IMG/VR virus record: IMGVR_UViG_3300042863_002514
Coordinates: 1-64,000 of that record
Origin: a virus
Length of the DNA stretch: 64,000 nucleotides
Reading direction: 5' to 3' (one strand)
In this document: positions 24,809 through 32,897 of the stretch, in pieces
Numbering within the stretch: the stretch's first letter is position 1
Layout: every line of letters starts with the position of its first letter
Notes under the pieces: model-generated
The model's database searches: none
What the model saw: the letters and a program-made list of their open reading frames with translations, nothing else
Told to the model about the DNA's origin: nothing
Position numbers and translations under genes: made by a program

Positions 24809-25480
24809 ATGTCTGATATTGCTCGCGTCCTAATATCATATTTTCGAACGGTTCATCCCTTGAAGATGCTGTGGCATTTGTTTGTGATTTTCTGCCTGCT
24901 GTGCATGATAAGCACCAGCTACATTGTTGCTTTTCATTTTCAACCTGTGATTGATCTTTGGCAACGCAGTAACAGCATGAACAACTTTGCAAGAGAATTA
25001 CAAGTCAGCGTTGCAGTGGATACAGCAGCCAATCAATCACTAAATCAAATACTTACAACTACCAATTCCAACCGTGCATATATTTTCCGATTTCACAATG
25101 GTATTCCTAGCCCCAATAATGTGCCATTTATTTTCCACACAAATACTCACGAAGTAATTAAACCTGGTACCAATAGGATCATGAACTTTGGGCAAAGGCT
25201 GCCCAGCAGTTTGATCACCAACATGAGTACTGAATTTCTCAAGAGAAAATGCGTGAGTTTGACCAATATCAATGCTCGACCAGATAGTGCACTCTATTGG
25301 TATTATGAATCCAGAGCAGCATTGCACATAACCCGTTGTGCATTTTTCTCAAATAATGGTGACCTTTTGGGCTTTGTTGGTGTTGACTATACAGAGCCCA
25401 CTCCTGCTGCTCAAGTACGTAATAACGAAGACATTGTGAAACAAACGGCAGATCAACTGGGCCGAATATTTGATAGATAG
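24809..25480 (+). CDS. T4 gpT-like holin candidate
   Basis: 223 residues against 218 in T4 gpT. A single strong membrane segment sits at about 20-42 (LWHLFVIFCLLCMISTSYIV), after a short cytoplasmic N-terminus, and is followed by a globular domain of about 180 residues expected in the periplasm. The C-terminus (DIVKQTADQLGRIFDR) has the same layout as the end of gpT (a helix ending in LGR plus a basic residue), and the middle (CAFFSNNGDLLGFVGVDYTE) resembles the last strands of the gpT soluble domain. The alternative is another membrane-anchored GAF-like sensor. The gene is alone in its strand orientation next to dnaJ and precedes the sugar operon by 41 bases. No endolysin is visible in the window. 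Confidence 0.58.
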   Translation: MSDIARVLISYFRTVHPLKMLWHLFVIFCLLCMISTSYIVAFHFQPVIDLWQRSNSMNNFARELQVSVAVDTAANQSLNQILTTTNSNRAYIFRFHNGIPSPNNVPFIFHTNTHEVIKPGTNRIMNFGQRLPSSLITNMSTEFLKRKCVSLTNINARPDSALYWYYESRAALHITRCAFFSNNGDLLGFVGVDYTEPTPAAQVRNNEDIVKQTADQLGRIFDR

Positions 25481-25521
25481 CTGACATCCACTACAATTTA
25501 TTTTGTAGATAAGGATCAGTC

Positions 25522-26622
25522 ATGAATATTCTCATACCAATGGCAGGGTTGGGCTCTAGATTTTCCAACATTGGGATACAAGAGCCTAAACCGCTTATTG
25601 AGGTTAACTCTCGCACACTGATTGAGCATAGCATCAAAAGCTTTGATGTTGATGGAAAATTTATTTTTGTAACACGCAAATATGAGAACCCAGCATATTC
25701 ACACCAGCTGAACAGTCTATTGAAGCAACTACGCCCTGAATGTGAGATAATTGAAATAGATCGTGTCACAAATGGTGCCAGCCAAACAGCATTGTGTGCT
25801 CGAGAGTTTATCAACAACAATGAGCCGCTAGTGATTTATAATTGCGATCAAATCATCAATTGGGATCCTCGAGAGTTTTTAAAATTTACAAGCGATACCG
25901 GAGTTGATGGGGCAGTTGTGCTTCACAAAGAAAGGGATCCCAAGAACAGCTTTGCTGAGATCAAAAACAGTCGAGTAGTACAGGTTGTGGAGAAAAATCC
26001 CATCTCAGATGATGCACTAATTGGTTTTCACTATTGGAAACGCGGCTGTGATTTTGTAGAAAGTGCAGAAAAACTCCTGTCAGAATTTACATTTCACGGC
26101 CGGCCTGAGTGTTACATAAGCGAAACTTACAACTATCTCATTCAACAAGGCTCAAGCATTTTCCCATATTTTGTTGCTCCAAACATTTATATTCCGTTGG
26201 GCACTCCAGAAGATGTGGCACGGTATTTGGGTAAGGTGAAGGAGTTTTACAGCAGCAAGCCCAAAACAATTTTTTGCGACATTGACGGCACCCTTATTCA
26301 ACATCAGCATTCCATAAGTGAGGCATTGCGAGTTGAGCCAAAAATACTACACGGTGTACGAGAAAAGTTCAACCAATGGGATAGCCAAGGGCACACTATT
26401 ATACTTGTTACAGCCAGAAAAGAAAGTACTAGAGCTGCCACAGTTGCACAGCTTGAGAGTATTGGTATAGCGTATGATCAACTGTTGATGGGTGTTACAA
26501 GTGGTACAAGAGTAATTGTAAATGACAAGCTTAGTGAAGCTGACAGTAATAGAGCACTGGCTGTAAATGTATTAACTGATCAAGGGTTTGGAATTGTGAA
26601 CTGGGAGTCATTTGGTCTATGA
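25522..26622 (+). CDS. Sugar nucleotidyltransferase fused to HAD-type phosphatase
   Basis: 366 residues. Residues 1-235 are a nucleotidyltransferase: MNILIPMAGLGSRF is the signature NTP-binding loop, EPKPLIEV carries the conserved PKPL block, and YNCDQI is the metal-binding Asp region. Residues about 250-366 form a HAD domain with FCDIDGTL as motif I and VTARKES as motif II. Such fusions can make an activated sugar or polyol and dephosphorylate a precursor. The gene opens an operon of seven to nine overlapping genes for sugar handling. AAGGA lies eight bases before the ATG. The exact substrate is not predictable. Confidence 0.82.
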   Translation: MNILIPMAGLGSRFSNIGIQEPKPLIEVNSRTLIEHSIKSFDVDGKFIFVTRKYENPAYSHQLNSLLKQLRPECEIIEIDRVTNGASQTALCAREFINNNEPLVIYNCDQIINWDPREFLKFTSDTGVDGAVVLHKERDPKNSFAEIKNSRVVQVVEKNPISDDALIGFHYWKRGCDFVESAEKLLSEFTFHGRPECYISETYNYLIQQGSSIFPYFVAPNIYIPLGTPEDVARYLGKVKEFYSSKPKTIFCDIDGTLIQHQHSISEALRVEPKILHGVREKFNQWDSQGHTIILVTARKESTRAATVAQLESIGIAYDQLLMGVTSGTRVIVNDKLSEADSNRALAVNVLTDQGFGIVNWESFGL

Positions 26623-26948
26623 AGTTGTTGAAACACAACAATATGCTACGAGGATGGTTTGTGGGCGATTTTGAGCCCACTGCTTGGCCCACAAAAGACT
26701 TTGAAGTTGGTTTTCGCACACACAAATCCAGTGATCCTCCTGATCCGCACTTTCACACAAAAGTTACTGAGATCAATCTCATTACCAGCGGGAGAATGAG
26801 AATTCAAGACACTGAGCTCAGCTCTGGAGATATTTTTATTCTGTATCCTTGGGAAATCACCAATCCTGAGTTTCTTGAGGACACAAGTATTATTTGTGTC
26901 AAGGTTCCCAGTATGAATGACAAACAACTCTTGACCTTGGGTGACTAG
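26619..26948 (+). CDS. Cupin-domain protein
   Basis: 109 residues; the start overlaps the previous stop (ATGA). Cupin motif 1 is seen as DPHFHTKVTEINLITSG with the two metal-binding His and a Glu, and motif 2 as ELSSGDIFILYPWEITNPEF. Single-domain cupins in sugar clusters are often isomerases or epimerases of nucleotide sugars, or small binding proteins. The spacing and company suggest a sugar-processing role. Which reaction it performs cannot be read from sequence. Confidence 0.72.
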   Translation: MKLLKHNNMLRGWFVGDFEPTAWPTKDFEVGFRTHKSSDPPDPHFHTKVTEINLITSGRMRIQDTELSSGDIFILYPWEITNPEFLEDTSIICVKVPSMNDKQLLTLGD

Positions 26949-27617
26949 GTGCGTGTGGCACTTTGTTTTTCAGGTTTACCAAGATTTGTAAGGGAAACGC
27001 ATCGTTACTGGAAACGATGTCTATTAGACGTATATCAACCTGACGTATTCATTCACACTTGGCAAAATCTAGATTTTGACCCCAATAATTTTTGGAGCTT
27101 ATATCAACCCAAAATCCTGTCCTGGGAACAACCTAAAAAATATGATGTAAGCCTGTACACAGACCGCATTTGGGCATACCGTACTATACCACAAAATCAA
27201 CTTGCACAATATACTGGAATTCAAAAAGCCATTGGCTTGGCGCTTGACTATCAAACTAATTTTGGGTTTGAGTATGACGTGATTATCCGTGCAAGATTTG
27301 ATTGGTTCCTTCAAACTGTGGAGCTGGAATTGAACAACGCAGTAAATGTAGCCCATACACCGGGATTATCTGGGCATCGATTCCAGTTCTTGGACCAAGA
27401 GTATCTGGGCATAAGTGACCAATTTGCATATGGCAGCAGTACAACTATGAAAACTTACGCACAACTAGTGGATTGGCTTCCTACACTCTATCAAGACTAC
27501 AAGGTGGATTTTTGTGGCGAGTTGTTTTTGAAAAGCCATCTTTTGTTACACAACATACCAGTCAAAGAACACAACTGGCATAACGGAATAGTAAGACCAA
27601 CAGGAATTATACCATGA
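26949..27617 (+). CDS. Glycosyltransferase-like protein (GT-A-like, DUF7796-type)
   Basis: 222 residues from a GTG start directly after the cupin stop. It opens RVALCFSGLPRFVRETHRYW, then DVFIHTW, and has FEYDVIIRARFDW near residue 97, in which the Asp/Arg/Asp pattern resembles the DxD-like metal site of small glycosyltransferases in surface-polysaccharide clusters. The protein at 28791 has the same plan (ALCLYGPYRHF, FDFVIVSRAD-like), so the two are distant paralogues. Neighbouring genes overlap by a few bases. A sugar-transfer role is inferred. Confidence 0.58.
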   Translation: MRVALCFSGLPRFVRETHRYWKRCLLDVYQPDVFIHTWQNLDFDPNNFWSLYQPKILSWEQPKKYDVSLYTDRIWAYRTIPQNQLAQYTGIQKAIGLALDYQTNFGFEYDVIIRARFDWFLQTVELELNNAVNVAHTPGLSGHRFQFLDQEYLGISDQFAYGSSTTMKTYAQLVDWLPTLYQDYKVDFCGELFLKSHLLLHNIPVKEHNWHNGIVRPTGIIP

Positions 27618-28087
27618 GATTGATTGCACATCGAGGACTTTTGTATGGTCCTGATCCCAAAGCTGAAAACACTCCCCAATCAATCCACACTTGTTTGGAG
27701 TTGGGAATTGACGTGGAAATTGATGTTTGGTACACAGACGGCTGGATGTTGGGGCATGATGCTCCATCAATTAGAGTAACAACTGATTTCCTAACACAGC
27801 AAAACTTATGGATTCACGCTAAGAATGCAAAAGCTTGCCAAGAGTTGAGCCAGTTACACCACTTGCACCCAATGTTGAACTATTTTTGGCATGAAAATGA
27901 TGAGCGTGTATTAACAAGCCAAAATTACTGGTGGACATCACCAAACAAACCATTGTTCTCAAATAGTATAGCAGTAATGCCTGAATGGCACACCCCACTT
28001 GATAAATTAGCTGAATGCTTGAGCTGGGATGCGTTTGGAATATGCTCTGACTGGATAAGCCTGTTGCATCCTGTAGGTGCACAATGA
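27614..28087 (+). CDS. Glycerophosphodiester phosphodiesterase-like protein (short)
   Basis: 157 residues, shorter than the usual 240-300. It has the GDPD start motif: LIAHRG, then AENTPQSIHTCLELGIDVEI and DVWYTDGWMLGHD, which supply the catalytic His, Glu/Asn, Glu-Asp metal ligands and the second His. The end (AFGICSDWISLL) resembles the last strand of the TIM barrel. The middle of the barrel is compressed. The enzyme would hydrolyse a glycerol-phosphodiester or a related sugar-phosphodiester. Small GDPD-like proteins also occur in polysaccharide clusters. Starts and stops overlap both neighbours by four bases. Confidence 0.7.
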   Translation: MRLIAHRGLLYGPDPKAENTPQSIHTCLELGIDVEIDVWYTDGWMLGHDAPSIRVTTDFLTQQNLWIHAKNAKACQELSQLHHLHPMLNYFWHENDERVLTSQNYWWTSPNKPLFSNSIAVMPEWHTPLDKLAECLSWDAFGICSDWISLLHPVGAQ

Positions 28088-28791
28088 AAGAAGTAATAGT
28101 AGCACACCAACTGGGATTGGGTGATTATTTCATTTGTAATGGCTTAGTCAACTATTTCTCAGAAATATACGATCAGGTATTTGTGCCTGTGAAACCTCAC
28201 AACTGGCCCACAGTTTCCTGTTTATATCAAGACAATCCCAAAGTAAAACTACTAAAAATAGACGGTATTAGTGAGACTGTTGAAAACAGCTTAGATTGTT
28301 TTGGCATACCTATAATCGAAGCTGATGTGTATATGCATCGACCCACAAGTGCACGGTGGTACAGGTGGTACTATGAGCAATTTGGCTTACCTTATGAATA
28401 CCGATTCTCCCAATTCAAATTACCACAATGTATTCCTGATGTTGACGCAGTGTATGATATGGTTGTGGGAGACTCTACCCCGTATAGATTAGTCCATGAC
28501 GAGCCCAGCATTGGTGGAAGGGTGCCTTTGAAATGGGTAGATGAAAGTGCTCACGATGTACGTATTGTAAAAGTCTCACATAATGTTACATCAAATCTTC
28601 TTTCCTGGATACGTGTAATTGAAAATGCACAAGAGATACACCTCATTGATAGCAGTGTTTTCAACTTCATTCACAGCGTTGGCGAACTGCTAACTCATAA
28701 AAAAATCTACTATCACACTACTCGAAACAGTCAGTTCACTTATGAGCAACATGATATTCAAAAATACACTCCTTGGATCAAGGTAGTATAA
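28084..28791 (+). CDS. Glycosyltransferase-like protein (GT9/GT-B-like)
   Basis: 235 residues. The N-terminus IVAHQLGLGDYFICNGLVNY matches the glycine loop of heptosyltransferase-like (GT9) enzymes (LGDxxxxxGLVxY), and the end has EIHLIDSSVFNFIHSVGELL in the place where GT9 proteins carry their donor-site 'vDSS..H.A' motif. The middle is poorly conserved. The start overlaps the GDPD-like gene (ATGA) and the stop overlaps the next ATG by one base. Probable sugar transfer in the same pathway as its neighbours. Confidence 0.62.
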   Translation: MKEVIVAHQLGLGDYFICNGLVNYFSEIYDQVFVPVKPHNWPTVSCLYQDNPKVKLLKIDGISETVENSLDCFGIPIIEADVYMHRPTSARWYRWYYEQFGLPYEYRFSQFKLPQCIPDVDAVYDMVVGDSTPYRLVHDEPSIGGRVPLKWVDESAHDVRIVKVSHNVTSNLLSWIRVIENAQEIHLIDSSVFNFIHSVGELLTHKKIYYHTTRNSQFTYEQHDIQKYTPWIKVV

Positions 28792-29534
28792 TGAAACTAG
28801 CACTGTGCCTGTATGGCCCTTATCGACATTTCAACAATGTTGCAGCTAGCTTGCGAACTCATTTGTTTAGCTGTTTGAACATAGACCTGTTTGCCTGTGT
28901 TTACGATGCATCGTCCTTGGGAATGTATCCTGCAGATTCAAACCATCCACGATACACACATAAAAATCCTGGTGGTTTTCCAACACACCAGGATTTTTCA
29001 ATGTTATCAAGCTTATGTCCTTTACAATCTGAGACATTTAGCTTGGATTCCCAGTGTTTTTCAAACTCACTTGCACAGTTGAAATCAAATATTGGCTCTG
29101 TTGAAGATTATCCTCTAGCAATGTGGGCCAATTTATGGGCACAAGAAAGAGTTGTTGAGATGGCAAGCTGTTTTTCTCAAAAATACGATTTTGTCATTGT
29201 AAGCCGAGCTGATGTCATCTATCAAAACTCCTTGCCTCAGTGGTGTTTTGATTACAACCAACTTCTGGTTCAACGTAAATTTGGGTGTGGCAGTCCTTGC
29301 GATTTTTGGTTTATAGGCAACAGCAGCACAGCAAATCAAGCAGGCAAAAGATTTTCCTGCTTCTCAGACAAAGACTTTCATCCTCACAAAGCGTTTGATA
29401 CCCATTTAAAACACCATAATATTGAAGTCTGTTTTGCAGATTTGCCGTTAAATGTGGTACAACGTAGATATACAGGATGGTGGTATACTCCATATATTTC
29501 TGATCCTGATTCTTTGCCAAAGGTGATTACATGA
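28791..29534 (+). CDS. Glycosyltransferase-like protein (paralogue type of 26949)
   Basis: 247 residues from the ATG at 28791, which overlaps the previous stop (TAATG). An upstream in-frame ATG at 28773 was rejected because it lies inside the previous gene. It begins KLALCLYGPYRHFNNVAASL and contains KYDFVIVSRADVIYQNSLPQ, a region with a VxSRxD pattern like the metal site in the 26949 protein. Cys is frequent (ten or more), which is unusual for its neighbours. No closer family is recognised. A glycan role is inferred from the operon. Confidence 0.55.
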   Translation: MKLALCLYGPYRHFNNVAASLRTHLFSCLNIDLFACVYDASSLGMYPADSNHPRYTHKNPGGFPTHQDFSMLSSLCPLQSETFSLDSQCFSNSLAQLKSNIGSVEDYPLAMWANLWAQERVVEMASCFSQKYDFVIVSRADVIYQNSLPQWCFDYNQLLVQRKFGCGSPCDFWFIGNSSTANQAGKRFSCFSDKDFHPHKAFDTHLKHHNIEVCFADLPLNVVQRRYTGWWYTPYISDPDSLPKVIT

Positions 29535-30595
29535 AACTAGCTGTATATACTATCTCCCTTAACGAAAGACATTTTGTAGAGCGTTGGTGTGACAGTGTCA
29601 AAGAAGCTGACTATCTAGTCGTAGCTGACACTGGCAGCACAGATGGCACTGTGGAGGCATTGCGAGAACGTGGTGTACAAGTAAGTGTTATTAAAATCAA
29701 ACCTTGGAGGTTTGATGATGCACGCAACATGGCACTAGCATTGGTTCCAGAAGATGTTGATGTCTGTATCTCTATGGACATGGATGAGATGATGGCCCCC
29801 GGTTGGCGAGAAGAGCTGGAAAAACATTGGTTACCTGGCACAACAAGACTGCGCTATCATTATGTTCACAACTTTGATGCCAATGACCAACCACTTAGTC
29901 AATTCCTTGCAGACAAGCTGCATAGTAGATTTGGTTATCGATGGAAGCGTGCAGTGCATGAAACTATTTTTCCCATTGGTGATGAAAAAACCGTCGTAGC
30001 CCCCAGTGTTGTTATGTGGCACAAACAAGATCCTAGCAAAAGTCGTGGCCAATATCTACCCTTGCTGGAAACAAGCTACAAAGAGATGCCACGTGACAGT
30101 CAATTGTGCTATTGGTTGGCAAGAGAGTATGCTTGGTATAATCAGCCTGAAAATGCTGCTGAACATTTCCAAAAGTATCTTGCCATGCCTGAAAGTGGTT
30201 GGGCTGATGAACGGAGCGAGGCTATGAAGTGGTTAGCCAAATGTCTACCCCATGAAGAATTGAAGTGGCTGAGACTAAGTTCTGTTGAAAGTCCCACACG
30301 ACGAGAAGTTTGGTTAAATCTAGCCGAATATTACTACAACAATGCTGATTGGCCCAATCTCTATGCGGCTGCTAAAGAAGGTTTGAAATGTGCTCACAAG
30401 AGCAACAGCTATCTTGATTATTCGCACGCTTGGGGAGGAAGAATGTATGATCTATGCGGATTAGGTGCTTGGAACCTCGGCCTAAAGGACGAAAGCCTCA
30501 GAATGTTTGAAGAAGCTGCACGTCTTGAGCCAGAAGATGGCCGCATCAAATCCAATTATGAGTTTGTGAAATCTGTCCTGGAGAACAAAGGATGA
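29531..30595 (+). CDS. GT2 glycosyltransferase with C-terminal TPR region (copy 1)
   Basis: 354 residues. The GT2 domain (1 to about 175) has LAVYTISLNERHFVERWCDS, VVADTGSTDGTVE, PWRFDDARNMAL and CISMDMDEMMAPGW, giving the ED/TGSTDG donor site and the DMDE metal site. The C-terminal part (about 180-350) is helical with TPR-like units (REYAWYNQPENAAEHFQKYL, DESLRMFEEAARLEPEDGRI). The start overlaps the previous stop (ATGA). It is a close paralogue of the next gene, so the pair arose by tandem duplication. TPR regions of such enzymes often hold the protein acceptor, which would suit protein O-glycosylation (inference). Confidence 0.85.
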   Translation: MKLAVYTISLNERHFVERWCDSVKEADYLVVADTGSTDGTVEALRERGVQVSVIKIKPWRFDDARNMALALVPEDVDVCISMDMDEMMAPGWREELEKHWLPGTTRLRYHYVHNFDANDQPLSQFLADKLHSRFGYRWKRAVHETIFPIGDEKTVVAPSVVMWHKQDPSKSRGQYLPLLETSYKEMPRDSQLCYWLAREYAWYNQPENAAEHFQKYLAMPESGWADERSEAMKWLAKCLPHEELKWLRLSSVESPTRREVWLNLAEYYYNNADWPNLYAAAKEGLKCAHKSNSYLDYSHAWGGRMYDLCGLGAWNLGLKDESLRMFEEAARLEPEDGRIKSNYEFVKSVLENKG

Positions 30596-31770
30596 CAAAA
30601 TTGAAAATAGGCGTCTATGCTCCGGCATTGAACGAGAACAAAAATGCTGCTGCTTGGGCCCTGTCATGTGCAGATGCTGATTACCGAGTAGTAATAGATA
30701 CAGGCAGCACAGATGATACAAAACAAATTTTACAAGAGAATAAAGTTTCTGTATATGATACATTGATCAGTCCTTGGCGTTTTGATGATGCATATAATAT
30801 CGCAATGAGTTTGTTACCAGCTGATTGTGATGTATGCATTTGTCTTCATATGGATGAACGTCTTGATAACGGCTGGCGAGAACTGTTGGAAAAGTCATGG
30901 ACACCAGAAACCACTAGACTTAGATATACATATATTTGGAATTGGTTGTCACCTGGTGTGCCTGGCCGCATCTGGAATGGAGATCGCATCCATGCGCGAC
31001 GAGGTTTTCGATGGGTAGGTGCGACTCACGAAGGGTTATGCAGCCGTGTGCCTGAAGTTCAAACCAGTTGCCCCGAGCTGCGTATCCTCCACTACCCTGA
31101 ATTCAAAAACAAAAACGGCGATCTACCATTGCTTCAGGAAGCAGTGAGAGAATATCCTCACGATGCACGCATGCGAGCTTATCTGGGCAGAGAATATATG
31201 TATCGAGGTATGAAGGAAGATTGCATCAAAACTTACAAAGAGTTCTTGACAATGCCTTGCTGGAATGTAGAGCGAGGATTTGCAATGCAAAACTTGGCAT
31301 CAGTGGATGATGAAAACAAAGAGTTCTGGTTGAAGATGGCTACTATGGAAACTCCAAATCATAGAGAGCCATTGGTTGAGCTAGCTCGATATTATTATAC
31401 AAAAGCCAATTGGGGTGAATGCTACAAACATGCTGTAAAAGCCCTAGAGATCACTCAACATCCAATGGACTACACTTGTAACGAAGACTCATGGAGTTGG
31501 TTACCACATGATCTTGCCAGCATAAGTGCTTGGAATTTGGGGTTAAGAACAGAAAGCTTAGATTACGCTTCCAAGGCGGTTGAACACAATTCAAATGATG
31601 GCAGACTAAAAAACAACCTTAAGATTATCCAAGATTGGTTTGACAGCAATGTGGAAAAATCAACAGAAACTGTTGTCTTAGTGCCCAACCTTCAAAATAC
31701 AGACAATGATGTGGCAGTAGTCCTGAACGATAATGAGGCTACACTGGACTCAACTGAGGTCAATGAGTAG
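30592..31770 (+). CDS. GT2 glycosyltransferase with C-terminal TPR region (copy 2)
   Basis: 392 residues, with the same plan as copy 1: [47 protein letters not shown] and [14 protein letters not shown] in the GT2 part, then TPR-like repeats ([20 protein letters not shown]). It ends in a 50-residue acidic, Asn/Asp/Val-rich tail absent from copy 1. The metal motif is MDE rather than DMDE, but the acidic pair is kept. The start overlaps the copy 1 stop (ATGA). The stop overlaps the convergent IF-1 gene by 11 bases. Confidence 0.85.
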   Translation: MTKLKIGVYAPALNENKNAAAWALSCADADYRVVIDTGSTDDTKQILQENKVSVYDTLISPWRFDDAYNIAMSLLPADCDVCICLHMDERLDNGWRELLEKSWTPETTRLRYTYIWNWLSPGVPGRIWNGDRIHARRGFRWVGATHEGLCSRVPEVQTSCPELRILHYPEFKNKNGDLPLLQEAVREYPHDARMRAYLGREYMYRGMKEDCIKTYKEFLTMPCWNVERGFAMQNLASVDDENKEFWLKMATMETPNHREPLVELARYYYTKANWGECYKHAVKALEITQHPMDYTCNEDSWSWLPHDLASISAWNLGLRTESLDYASKAVEHNSNDGRLKNNLKIIQDWFDSNVEKSTETVVLVPNLQNTDNDVAVVLNDNEATLDSTEVNE

Positions 31771-32008
31771 CGTTGGAATTCCGAGGAGGGCGCTTTTGTC
31801 GGTAGACAATGCGTCCTTTCGTCAAATCATATGCGCTTAGCTCTACGGTCACATGATCAAGATGATGGACATTGATGTTGTTGATTCTCAATTTGCCAGC
31901 CAAGTGAGCTAGTATTGTAAGTCCGTTTTCCAATTGTACTCTGAACAGACTGTTGGGACAAACTTCAATAACTGTGCCGTTGACTGTGATGTAATCTTCT
32001 TTGCTCAT
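31760..32008 (-). CDS. infA: Translation initiation factor IF-1
   Basis: 82 residues. The sequence follows bacterial IF-1 along its whole OB fold: [40 protein letters not shown], then [20 protein letters not shown]. The last ten residues ([10 protein letters not shown]) extend beyond the usual end. IF-1 binds the ribosomal A site of the 30S subunit during initiation. A phage copy could bias initiation toward phage messages. The gene stands alone on the minus strand, 3'-overlapping the convergent glycosyltransferase gene by 11 bases. No Shine-Dalgarno is visible; a CCTAAATA octamer ends six bases before the ATG, so the message may be nearly leaderless. Confidence 0.95.
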   Translation of the reverse strand: MSKEDYITVNGTVIEVCPNSLFRVQLENGLTILAHLAGKLRINNINVHHLDHVTVELSAYDLTKGRIVYRQKRPPRNSNATH

Positions 32009-32014
32009 ATAAGG

Positions 32015-32022
32015 TATTTAGG
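32015..32022 (-). promoter_or_regulatory. Late-promoter-like octamer (CCTAAATA) at IF-1
   Basis: CCTAAATA on the minus strand, six bases before the IF-1 ATG. If used as a T4-type late promoter, transcription would begin close to the start codon. Confidence 0.35.
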
Positions 32023-32162
32023 CAAGTCGTTATGTACCATCCTGATAGCCTTTTTCCTCAACACCATTAAGTGTAATATGAAAGCATTGACAGTTATTTT
32101 TGCATAGCTCCAGGGAGTCCAGTAGACTCATCTCAGAAGATGATTTAAGGCTTCAACCTATT

Positions 32163-32549
32163 ATGAACAGCATCCACTACATAAGTTGGCGAACATGGCA
32201 AGAAGAGGAAGTTACTACTCCTTGGGTCTGGTATCCCTTACAACAGGGCCACATGTATAAAAAAAGAACATCCTGCAAGAGCTCATTGACTGTAACTGAG
32301 GAATTGGTAGCTGATGCGTTTCAAACCAAGAACCAATCACTGCTAGATGAAATCAACCAAAATTATATTCAAGATGTGGAGTTGGCTTCGTTTATTGTTG
32401 CCGAGTCAGAAAATCAAGCTGTGACTGAAATCTTGCAGTATTTTCCTGATGCGGAAATCACCCGTTGCCAGCAAATTGAACCTCAAACAAAACAACAGAT
32501 ACTAGAGCTGTTTGATCAAGCCATCAGAAAAAAAGAGCTGGGAAAATAA
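32163..32549 (+). CDS. Hypothetical protein
   Basis: 128 residues from the ATG at 32163; an in-frame TTG 63 bases upstream gives a longer but less likely start. The N-terminal part is Trp-rich (HYISWRTWQEEEVTTPWVWY), and the rest is a helical, acidic domain (LVADAFQTKNQSLLDEINQN). I do not recognise the family. It stands alone on the plus strand between minus-strand genes. Its last codons form the left arm of a strong hairpin shared with the convergent gene's terminator. Confidence 0.55.
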   Translation: MNSIHYISWRTWQEEEVTTPWVWYPLQQGHMYKKRTSCKSSLTVTEELVADAFQTKNQSLLDEINQNYIQDVELASFIVAESENQAVTEILQYFPDAEITRCQQIEPQTKQQILELFDQAIRKKELGK

Positions 32550-32559
32550 TTCCCAGCTC
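32535..32559 (-). terminator. Rho-independent terminator
   Basis: A perfect 10-base-pair stem (GAGCTGGGAA / TTCCCAGCTC) with a five-base loop. On the minus strand it is followed at once by a run of seven T, the classic intrinsic terminator form. It ends transcripts of the 32590-32784 gene. The left arm lies in the last codons of the convergent plus-strand gene. Confidence 0.85.
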
Positions 32560-32589
32560 AGGTAGTATCCAAGTTTTTTGTTTTTGAGG

Positions 32590-32784
32590 TTAAATCTTAA
32601 CCTGTTTGGTGGCGCGGATAGCAGCCTCCTTGGTATGAGTAACAGCTACAGCCACCCACTGCTGGGGTACTGCAAGTCCGTTCTTCAGGTACCAATCACG
32701 GTCTGCTTCGGGGTGATCAATTTCTGCCCAGACAACAAAACGGTTATCAAAAGCACGCTGAGCGATATCAAAATTACGAGCCAT
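32590..32784 (-). CDS. Small protein, 64 residues, in its own transcription unit
   Basis: 64 residues (MARNFDIAQRAFDNRFVVWA, then DRDWYLKNGLAVPQQWVAVA). AGGAG lies nine bases before the ATG. It has a strong promoter-like sequence with 17-base spacing 85-113 bases upstream, a hairpin-rich leader, and an intrinsic terminator 31 bases after its stop, so it forms a separate unit likely to be strongly expressed. I do not recognise the family. The fold looks like a small alpha/beta domain. Small, highly expressed early phage proteins often act on host enzymes, but nothing here shows a target. Confidence 0.68.
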   Translation of the reverse strand: MARNFDIAQRAFDNRFVVWAEIDHPEADRDWYLKNGLAVPQQWVAVAVTHTKEAAIRATKQVKI

Positions 32785-32823
32785 TTTAGTCTTCTCCTAT
32801 GCCGCAGCATTTTTTGGAGTTAA

Positions 32824-32846
32824 CTTGTGAAAACCACTTTCACAAG
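32824..32846 (-). promoter_or_regulatory. Leader hairpin upstream of the 64-residue gene
   Basis: A perfect 9-base-pair inverted repeat (CTTGTGAAA / TTTCACAAG) with a five-base loop, in the transcribed leader between the promoter at 32869-32897 and the ATG at 32784. A smaller GAGC/GCTC hairpin precedes it. It may stabilise the message or bind a regulator. Confidence 0.55.
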
Positions 32847-32868
32847 ATCGAGCACAACGCTCAATTCA

Positions 32869-32897
32869 TTTATAGCGAAATATCTTCGCTACGTCAA
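32869..32897 (-). promoter_or_regulatory. Sigma-70-type promoter with palindrome in the spacer
   Basis: TTGACG (32892-32897) and TATAAA (32869-32874) on the minus strand are separated by 17 bases, one mismatch to consensus in each box. The spacer holds a 7-base inverted repeat, TAGCGAA / TTCGCTA (32873-32891), that could be an operator. The -35 box overlaps the stop codon of the TrmH-like gene. Confidence 0.65.

Noticed and set aside
25491-25508. CTACAA / TTGTAG hairpin after the holin candidate as a terminator
   Set aside because: Six base pairs, A+T-rich, and not followed by a T run; too weak to call.
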